Shown here: piece after piece, positions 31,978 to 36,703 of the stretch
Position numbering within the stretch: position 1 is the first letter of the stretch
Layout of the letters: every line of letters begins with the position of its first letter
Assembly: GCA_964492425.1 (NCBI GenBank)
Contig: CAZBKB010000009.1
Coordinates: forward strand, 1-36,703
Length of the DNA stretch: 36,703 nucleotides
DNA from: LBZV01 sp000993855
Lineage (GTDB): Bacteria; Patescibacteriota; Microgenomatia; Curtissbacterales; GWA2-41-24
Direction: 5' to 3'
Translations under genes and position numbers: made by a program
The notes under the pieces: model-generated
Seen by the model: the letters and a program-made list of their open reading frames with translations, nothing else
What the model was told of the DNA's origin: nothing
Databases searched by the model: none

Positions 31978-32231
31978 GATATTTTAATAACCCCGGTTTT
32001 ATCTTTTACCTTTTTGTCTGTTTTAAGACCAAACTCATCACCTGCCTTGGCAATATCGATTTGAGCATGTTCTATTTGCATAGAGTCGACATTTTGTGTA
32101 AATTCCTTACCATCCTTATCAAGGAGTATAACTTTGTCACCGATTTTTAAGTCAGAGTTCGATAATTTAACAACAGCAACTTGCAGCTTATCGAAATAAT
32201 GAACAACAATGCCAATTTTAGTTTTTATCAT
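31974..32231 (-). CDS. EF-Tu domain 2-like small protein
   Basis: An 85-residue protein that looks like a single beta-barrel of the translation-factor domain 2 type: IGIVVHYFDKLQVAVVKLSN, LKIGDKVILLDKDG, FTQNVDSMQIEHAQIDIAKA, GDEFGLKTDKKV. It has no GTPase domain. Such translation elongation factor-like proteins are seen as free-standing proteins in CPR bacteria and archaea, and their function is unknown. It overlaps xseB by 14 nt upstream and holA by 4 nt downstream, so it is fully embedded in the replication/repair operon. Confidence 0.75.
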   Translation of the reverse strand: MIKTKIGIVVHYFDKLQVAVVKLSNSDLKIGDKVILLDKDGKEFTQNVDSMQIEHAQIDIAKAGDEFGLKTDKKVKDKTGVIKIS

Positions 32232-32427
32232 TATCTTCTTGTAAAATTTTAGTTATTTTTGTATTCGCTTGTGTTAACTTTTCCTTACATAATTTGTGCA
32301 GTTGCACGCCTTTTTCTAAAAGTGTTAAACCCTCCTCTATGTCTAAGCTTGGGGATTCCAGCTTCGCTACAATTTCTTCTAGTTTCTCCAGAGCTTTCGA
32401 AAATGAAGTATCAGGATTCTTTTTCAT
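32218..32427 (-). CDS. xseB: exodeoxyribonuclease VII small subunit
   Basis: A 69-residue helical protein: SFSKALEKLEEIVAKLESPS, LDIEEGLTLLEKGVQLHKLC is the diagnostic two-helix pattern of XseB. Several copies bind one XseA to form exonuclease VII, which trims single-stranded DNA. It overlaps xseA by 17 nt and the EF-like gene by 14 nt, indicating coupled translation. Confidence 0.94.
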   Translation of the reverse strand: MKKNPDTSFSKALEKLEEIVAKLESPSLDIEEGLTLLEKGVQLHKLCKEKLTQANTKITKILQEDNDKN

Positions 32428-33682
32428 TAATTTTTGATTTTACTTTAGAAATTATAGTACCACGAAATAATTTTACCGCTATTACATCTTCCAGAACAAC
32501 CTCGCTGGTGTTTTTTATTATAAGACCATTCTTGTCTCTCGTAATTGAGTACCCTCTTTCCAGCGTATTTGTCGGTGAAAGGTGTTTTAGTGATTTGTTT
32601 AAGCTCGATAACCTGTCTTCGTATCTTGAAAGAAATAAAGCTGCTTGACGTTTAAGATTTATATTAGAAACATTTTCTCTTTCTGTTGCACTAATCACTA
32701 TGATTTTTTCATAGCGTTTGAGTGTTTCCTTCAGACTATGCAAGCGGTGAGGGTATTCCCTTATCATAATCTTTGTCTTTAAAAGTTGTGCGTAAAGATA
32801 ATCCAACTTTTGCAAGTGAGAATCTATAAGTTTTTCACGCCTGGATGACAGTTTCAGTTCCAAGTAATTCAGTTTTTCCAATATGGTTTGCCAACCGCGA
32901 GTGATTATGTTTGCCGCATCTGTTGGTGTTGAAGCCCTAACATCTGCAACCCATTCTGCGAGAGATTCATTGACTTCATGACCAATTGCCACAACAGTAG
33001 GTGTTTTCATATTAAATATAGCCCTTGCAACTTGTTCGTCATTAAAAGCTGCCAAGTCTTCTAGGGGGCCTCCACCTCTGGTTATTACTGCAACATCCGC
33101 TCCGCTGGAATCTGCATGTGACAGGGCACTTAAAAGGCTCTGTACAGAACCTGCCCCTTGAACTCGAGTGTCAACATCGATTATTTCTATAATTGGAAAT
33201 TTATTAGCGGAGTGAGCTACAAAATCATACCAAGCATTTGACTCTTTTGAGGTGATAAGGCACACTTTTTTAGGATATATGGGAAGTTCTTTTTTATGTA
33301 AAGTATCAAATAATCCTTCTTCTCGTAGTTTTTTTATTAAACCCTCAAGTTTTTTGTAAAGATCTCCTACACCCGCAAGCTCTATATGCTGGACTTTTAG
33401 TTGATATTTCCCATATGGTTCATAAAGTGTGAGGTTCCCGAAAGCAATAACCTGTTGATTTACAATATTATCGGCTAAGGGTTCGACAATATCTCCATTC
33501 GCAACACAAGGAAGTACTGCCTTGTCATCTTTTAGGGTCAGATAATAGAAACTGTAGCTAGGATGTTTTTTTATTTCGAACACTTCGCCCTCTACCCACA
33601 CTATCATTTGTTCCAGTGTCTCTTTGGCAAAATAATTTACTTCAGATACAGAATAAATCTTACGATTGTTTACAGTTTTCAT
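32411..33682 (-). CDS. xseA: exodeoxyribonuclease VII large subunit
   Basis: A 423-residue XseA: an N-terminal OB fold (IVWVEGEVFEIKKHPSYSFY, about 28-47), then the catalytic domain KKVCLITSKESNAWYDFV, VAVITRGGGPLEDLAAFNDE, VVAIGHEVNESLAEWVADVR, ASTPTDAANII, and a long coiled-coil C-terminal half with the ERGYSITRDKNG motif near 383. It degrades single-stranded DNA in both directions and acts in mismatch and damage repair. It is the first gene of a run with xseB, the EF-like protein and holA. Its upstream region is shared with a divergent small-RNA promoter. Confidence 0.95.
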   Translation of the reverse strand: MKTVNNRKIYSVSEVNYFAKETLEQMIVWVEGEVFEIKKHPSYSFYYLTLKDDKAVLPCVANGDIVEPLADNIVNQQVIAFGNLTLYEPYGKYQLKVQHIELAGVGDLYKKLEGLIKKLREEGLFDTLHKKELPIYPKKVCLITSKESNAWYDFVAHSANKFPIIEIIDVDTRVQGAGSVQSLLSALSHADSSGADVAVITRGGGPLEDLAAFNDEQVARAIFNMKTPTVVAIGHEVNESLAEWVADVRASTPTDAANIITRGWQTILEKLNYLELKLSSRREKLIDSHLQKLDYLYAQLLKTKIMIREYPHRLHSLKETLKRYEKIIVISATERENVSNINLKRQAALFLSRYEDRLSSLNKSLKHLSPTNTLERGYSITRDKNGLIIKNTSEVVLEDVIAVKLFRGTIISKVKSKINEKES

Positions 33683-33728
33683 GATTTTGGAGAGAGCATA
33701 TCATTTATTTATAGCCTCATTTTGGGTC

Positions 33729-33757
33729 TTGACAGAAATATTTTCCCGCAGTATAAA
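33729..33757 (+). promoter_or_regulatory. strong promoter for a small RNA
   Basis: TTGACA (33729-33734), 17 nt, TATAAA (33752-33757), pointing away from xseA. The expected start (about 33764) coincides with the first base of hairpin 1 of the RNA below. Confidence 0.75.
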
Positions 33758-33763
33758 CACTGT

Positions 33764-33820
33764 GCTTATCGCAAGATAGGCAACTCGAAGGGGCTTCTCG
33801 CAAGAGGGGCCTTTTCTTTT
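33764..33820 (+). ncRNA. candidate two-hairpin small RNA of about 57 nt
   Basis: Hairpin 1 (33764-33781) is a 7-bp stem GCTTATC/GATAGGC closed by a GCAA tetraloop. After six bases, hairpin 2 (33788-33815) is a 12-bp stem also closed by GCAA, followed by CTTTT, a convincing intrinsic terminator. Several pairs in both stems are G-U, so only the plus strand can fold fully; on the minus strand those pairs become C-A mismatches. A consensus promoter begins transcription at the base of hairpin 1. There is no reading frame. It is not a family I recognise. Confidence 0.7.
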
Positions 33821-34481
33821 AGAAATACCTTAGAGAATTTACTATATCATCTAATACTTGTCTATAACTCTTTGTATCTTCATCTTGTGTCTGCTGCAAA
33901 TATGTCATCTCAAGCGATTTATTGGTATCGAAAACCAAATATGTTATCTTGTAATAACCTTTTGGCTGAGAACTTCCCGTAGAAATTGCCTCTATTAACT
34001 TTGTTGGTTTATTATTTATTTCGAGATTTTTAAAGCTGATTACGCTATATAAATCGCTTGGGTTTTCAAATGAACTCACAGTACTTTCCCATTCCTCTTC
34101 GGGGATTTTTTTAATAGTAATAGGCGTAAAGTAATTTTCGGGAATACTAGGTACCACGAAAGTGTATGGGGCAAAAAAGAAACATTCATCTTCTTTATTG
34201 TTATAAGTCGTGAACCAATCGTTGGGATATGCTACTTCAAATGAAATTTTGGTATTTGCACAAAGTTTTACATTAGATGCAAGTACTCTTGCAGAAAGTA
34301 TATTTTCCTGAGGTGCAGGTCTTTCGATCCCACCTATGGATTCTTCTTTTTGTAGAGAGTCGTGAGCATTATTTGTTTTATCAGACTTTGAGCCGACATA
34401 AAACAAAAACGCTGAATATAATGCGAAAGTTATTAACAAAACAATCAACCTCACCAACTGTTTTATAGTCGTTAACCTCAA
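33819..34481 (-). CDS. membrane-anchored extracytoplasmic protein, unknown
   Basis: A 220-residue protein with one N-terminal membrane segment (about 9-30), a short disordered linker (SKSDKTNNAHDSLQKEES), and an outer domain of about 150 residues with a pair of cysteines (LCANTKISFEV, ECFFFAP) and the sequence VAYPNDWFTTYNN, reminiscent of PsbP-like or other small secreted folds. The resemblance is weak. The start is TTG, chosen because AAAGGA lies about 8 nt upstream. It is the last of three co-oriented genes (34,524-34,769 and 34,807-35,868) that all look envelope-related. Confidence 0.65.
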   Translation of the reverse strand: MRLTTIKQLVRLIVLLITFALYSAFLFYVGSKSDKTNNAHDSLQKEESIGGIERPAPQENILSARVLASNVKLCANTKISFEVAYPNDWFTTYNNKEDECFFFAPYTFVVPSIPENYFTPITIKKIPEEEWESTVSSFENPSDLYSVISFKNLEINNKPTKLIEAISTGSSQPKGYYKITYLVFDTNKSLEMTYLQQTQDEDTKSYRQVLDDIVNSLRYF

Positions 34482-34523
34482 ATTAACATCCTTTGGTAAG
34501 ATCTGATTTCTATGTTTAATTGC

Positions 34524-34769
34524 CTATGCAACCGGGTTAGAATCGCCTGATGGTTCCTCTGAACCTGCTTGCGACTGATCGTCCATAGCTGGTGGAGGAG
34601 GCGGAACCTCTTCCACACCACCTGTTGGTGGAGTTTCTGGTGCAGGACTAGGCTCTGGTGCAGGACTAGGCTCTGGTGCAGGACTAGGCTCTGGTGCAGG
34701 ACTAGGAGCTTGCGCTCCACCGCCTGTAGAATCATCACCTGGAGTTTGACCATTTTGATCTGGATCCAT
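34524..34769 (-). CDS. Pro/Ala-rich low-complexity protein with PSPAPE repeats
   Basis: An 81-residue protein beginning MDPDQNGQTPGDDSTGGGAQ, followed by four tandem copies of the hexapeptide PSPAPE (the last ends PAPETP), then a proline-rich stretch PPPPPAMDDQSQAGSEEPSG. It is disordered and acidic, with no membrane segment or signal. AAAGGAGG lies 5 nt before the ATG, a perfect Shine-Dalgarno that sets the start; an overlapping frame (34478-34753) has no such site and is a shadow. Such proline-rich linkers often span cell-wall space, but with no anchor this is only a guess. Confidence 0.65.
   Translation of the reverse strand: MDPDQNGQTPGDDSTGGGAQAPSPAPEPSPAPEPSPAPEPSPAPETPPTGGVEEVPPPPPAMDDQSQAGSEEPSGDSNPVA
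34636..34707. repeat. four tandem 18-bp repeats inside the Pro-rich gene
   Basis: TCTGGTGCAGGACTAGGC recurs four times head to tail at 34636, 34654, 34672 and 34690, the last copy differing only at its final base. Each unit codes for one PSPAPE. Near-perfect identity at the DNA level implies recent expansion or slippage and a length that may vary between strains. Confidence 0.95.
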
Positions 34770-34806
34770 TTTTACCTCCTTTCTTACATTTTAACAGAGA
34801 ATAAGG

Positions 34807-35868
34807 CTACTTTGTAAACCCCGTAAAATTAAAACTTGAGAAGATGCTTGGATTTTTATCGAAATTTGCCTGACTGATTTGTTGTGCTTCGTTTCCCTGT
34901 ACTAAACCGCTTTCTATGACCCTTTCACGATTTGCCAAGGAAGCTAATTCGTCTGCATAGTTCGAAAGTGATGATAATTCTATTCTTCGTTGGGCCAGTT
35001 GTTGAGATAGTAATGCGTTTTCTCTCTGTGCTCCAATTAAAACCTGATAAGCTTCTTCTTTTAACTGTAATTTATCATCCTCGCTGTCCCTGACAGGTCT
35101 TTCAAGCGTGCTAATAATATTTTCCGCAACATTAACTACTAGTAAAAAGTGTGATATTTGAAGATCCTTATAGGCTTGCAAGTGTGGCAACGTTTCAGTA
35201 CTTTTAAATAAACTGTGTGCCTGTTGCGCCTCATCTTTTCTCCTTTGATAGTATACTTTTATTTCCCCAATATCTCCTCTTTCCCATATTTCTTCATCGG
35301 AAAGGGCTGGTAAGAAAAATGCAGGTGTGGCGGCACTTATAATATCTTTTAGCGCAAATTGATCTTCTTCTATTTTAGCTAAAAAGTTTTCTGACTGAAG
35401 CATATATTCATAGATCTGGGAATCGAGTGTTTCGTAAAGAACGGGGGGAGTCGATCCTTGCAGGTTTTTATGTTCATTTTCTATATTATCTCTAACCAAT
35501 TTTATATGGTCGATAGTTTTTTGAATGTCACCCAGAGTCATGAAAAACCCGGGCACACGACTTGATGCCGACGCTTCCTTTAGAGAGTCTACCTTTTGAG
35601 TTTTTGCACCGGCTATTTGAAGTGAAGTACGTAATTCGTCAAGTGCTTGTTTGCTTTTGTAGAAAGAACTGCTTGCCGATTGAAAATACAGCGCTTGCTC
35701 GTTAACAGGAATCACTTGCCTGTTACTGTTATTTACCAAATGTAGAGAAATCGACAAGGAGAGCATAAGTGCCAGCGCCATGGCTGGGAATATCTTTGTA
35801 TAGGGAATATGCGTGACCTTATACTTGTTAAACAGGTCAAGATGCTCCCTGTATGTTATTGCAGGCAT
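34807..35868 (-). CDS. membrane-anchored coiled-coil protein, unknown
   Basis: About 353 residues with a cytoplasmic N-terminus of 25 residues, one membrane segment (about 26-46; IFPAMALALMLSLSISLHLV), and a large, mainly helical outer domain rich in Gln, Glu and Leu (for example LIGAQRENALLSQQLAQRRI). I do not recognise the domain. I chose the second ATG (35868) because TACAAT overlaps the first one (35883) and would be the -10 box (TTACAA-17-TACAAT). It is followed 37 nt later by the Pro-rich protein gene. Confidence 0.65.
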   Translation of the reverse strand: MPAITYREHLDLFNKYKVTHIPYTKIFPAMALALMLSLSISLHLVNNSNRQVIPVNEQALYFQSASSSFYKSKQALDELRTSLQIAGAKTQKVDSLKEASASSRVPGFFMTLGDIQKTIDHIKLVRDNIENEHKNLQGSTPPVLYETLDSQIYEYMLQSENFLAKIEEDQFALKDIISAATPAFFLPALSDEEIWERGDIGEIKVYYQRRKDEAQQAHSLFKSTETLPHLQAYKDLQISHFLLVVNVAENIISTLERPVRDSEDDKLQLKEEAYQVLIGAQRENALLSQQLAQRRIELSSLSNYADELASLANRERVIESGLVQGNEAQQISQANFDKNPSIFSSFNFTGFTK

Positions 35869-35928
35869 AGCAGCTATATTCATTGTATGCTAAACAAATT
35901 ATTTTTGTAAAATGAAGGATTATACAGC

Positions 35929-35957
35929 TTGACTTTCGGGTTATATTTGGGTATAAA
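35929..35957 (+). promoter_or_regulatory. promoter of the DUF6504/Y-polymerase pair with the damage-gene motif
   Basis: TTGACT (35929-35934), TATAAA (35952-35957), and a 17-nt spacer that is exactly the motif TTCGGGTTATATTTGGG. The ATG is 6 nt downstream at 35964, so the message is leaderless. A factor bound to the spacer would block the polymerase. Confidence 0.7.
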
Positions 35958-35963
35958 AATAAT

Positions 35964-36206
35964 ATGGATGCAGAAGTGGATGAAACGGTTAAGGTTTGGG
36001 CTTTTTTTGATAAAGGTATTTTCCCTATTGCAATGAATTGGAATAGGCGTTTTGTAAAGTTTGAAAAATTAATCTTTACCTCCTCTAAGCGTGTGGGTAG
36101 TGTAAAAGTTGTTGATTTGGTATGTGCTTCTGACACTTCTAATTTTGAACTTGAATATAACAGTGAGGACTATTCCTGGAGGGTTAAAAGGGTAATGCCA
36201 AAATAA
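35964..36206 (+). CDS. DUF6504-like small protein, Y-polymerase partner
   Basis: An 80-residue protein with a beta-rich pattern: MDAEVDETVKVWAFFDKGIF, KFEKLIFTSSKRVGSVKVVD, NFELEYNSEDYSWRVKRVMP. The layout, ending in a short strand with a tryptophan, resembles DUF6504 proteins encoded next to Y-family (DinB/ImuB-type) polymerases; I judge this by eye. It is 44 nt upstream of the polymerase gene and heads their operon, whose promoter carries the damage-gene motif. A role in lesion bypass is inferred from position only. Confidence 0.65.
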   Translation: MDAEVDETVKVWAFFDKGIFPIAMNWNRRFVKFEKLIFTSSKRVGSVKVVDLVCASDTSNFELEYNSEDYSWRVKRVMPK

Positions 36207-36250
36207 AATACACAGCAAATCTTAACTTTTTAAATTAAAATTGCAAGTTT

Positions 36251-36703
36251 ATGTCAATTGTTAACCAGCGTGTTATTCTTCATGTCGACTTAAACAGTTT
36301 TTTTGCAAAAGCCGAACAGCAGGCTAATCCGGCACTCAGGGATAAGGCGGTAGGCGTAGTTAAAGGCCGGGGTAGAAGCTGTATTATTGCGGCATCGCCT
36401 GAAGCAAAGAGGTTTGGCATCACAACCGGCTCAAGAACTTACGATGCCCTCAAAATTTGCCCAAACATTATTCTGATACCTGCCGATTTTGAGAAATACG
36501 AATATATAAGTCGAAAATTTATCGAAATTTGTTCAAGTTATTCTCCATTTTGTGAAGTTTTTTCTCTTGATGAATGCTTTATTGATGTAACAGAAACCGA
36601 AAAATTTTGGCCGCATCCGCCACGCAATGCAAGTATGGAACAATTAGCATGGTTCGAGATGGGCCAATCATTACGAGGCAATACAGGCGGGGGGACTGTT
36701 TTT
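36251..36703 (+). CDS. Y-family DNA polymerase (DinB/ImuB-like), partial at the window edge
   Basis: The open frame begins MSIVNQRVILHVDLNSFFAK and runs to the window end (151 codons, no stop). HVDLNSFFA holds the first catalytic aspartate and the steric-gate aromatic, CIIAASPEAKRFGITTG is the fingers signature, and VFSLDECFIDVTE holds the second acidic pair. Family members copy past damaged bases. The last 35 residues (from about EKFWPHPPRN) do not show the expected SIGIS-x-NK-x-LAK palm sequence, so there may be an insertion or a poor-quality contig end. It follows the DUF6504-like gene in one operon. Confidence 0.9.
   Translation, partial: MSIVNQRVILHVDLNSFFAKAEQQANPALRDKAVGVVKGRGRSCIIAASPEAKRFGITTGSRTYDALKICPNIILIPADFEKYEYISRKFIEICSSYSPFCEVFSLDECFIDVTETEKFWPHPPRNASMEQLAWFEMGQSLRGNTGGGTVF

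Noticed and set aside
33729..33757. A fifth copy of the damage-gene motif between the small RNA and xseA
   Set aside because: The minus strand reads TGCGGGAAAATATTTC, which has CGG and ATATTT one base too far apart and lacks the GGG end. Only suggestive.
34636..34707. Tandem 18-bp repeats as a CRISPR array
   Set aside because: The units are contiguous without spacers and code for PSPAPE in frame. No cas gene is in the window.
34478..34753. An overlapping 91-codon frame rich in Leu/His/Gln on the minus strand
   Set aside because: It is a shadow of the PSPAPE repeats in another frame; the AAAGGAGG site and ATG belong to the 34524-34769 frame.

Overview
The window looks like part of a small, AT-rich, tightly packed genome of the Candidate Phyla Radiation (Patescibacteria), perhaps a Microgenomates lineage. 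The basis is very short intergenic gaps, free-standing GIY-YIG proteins, a short HolA, a UvrC without its C-terminal HhH region, an EF-Tu-domain-2-like protein between xseB and holA, and many genes whose -10 box lies 5-10 nt from the start codon. The phylum is inferred from gene content and style; no marker phylogeny was run.

Layout. Positions 1-11,385 are an accessory, tRNA-rich region: a partial tRNA-Lys, two tRNA-Arg, tRNA-Gly and tRNA-His, small GIY-YIG nucleases, orphan small proteins, a PimA-like glycosyltransferase, an EEP-fold hydrolase, a soluble PAS histidine kinase with its response regulator, and a MazEF-type pair. The 3' ends of tRNA-Gly and tRNA-His recur downstream as exact direct repeats that bracket small gene cassettes. 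Three copies of an unexplained 35-nt element, each starting with a -10-like box and able to fold, lie between 5.6 and 7.3 kb.

Positions 11,386-17,695 hold yvcK-secG-solute-binding protein, a 4-TM holin-like protein, uvrC and a membrane-anchored transglutaminase. Positions 17,762-23,509 are a DNA-damage block: uvrA (interrupted by a 10-N assembly gap), uvrB and lexA. Positions 23,510-31,222 carry an NRAMP-like transporter, DedA, rsmI, and the lower-glycolysis run ppsA-eno-gpmI. Positions 31,288-33,682 are xseA-xseB-EF-like-holA. A candidate two-hairpin small RNA lies at 33,764-33,820. The window ends with three envelope or unknown genes, a DUF6504-like gene and the start of a Y-family polymerase.

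How it fits together. A 17-nt motif (best form TTCGGGTTATATTTGGG) recurs in the promoter regions of uvrA, uvrB/lexA and the DUF6504/Y-polymerase pair. In three of the four places it sits directly before the -10 box. This suggests one damage regulon in which LexA is the obvious candidate regulator. Many genes appear to be transcribed without a leader, while several genes with TTG starts or in operons keep a Shine-Dalgarno sequence.
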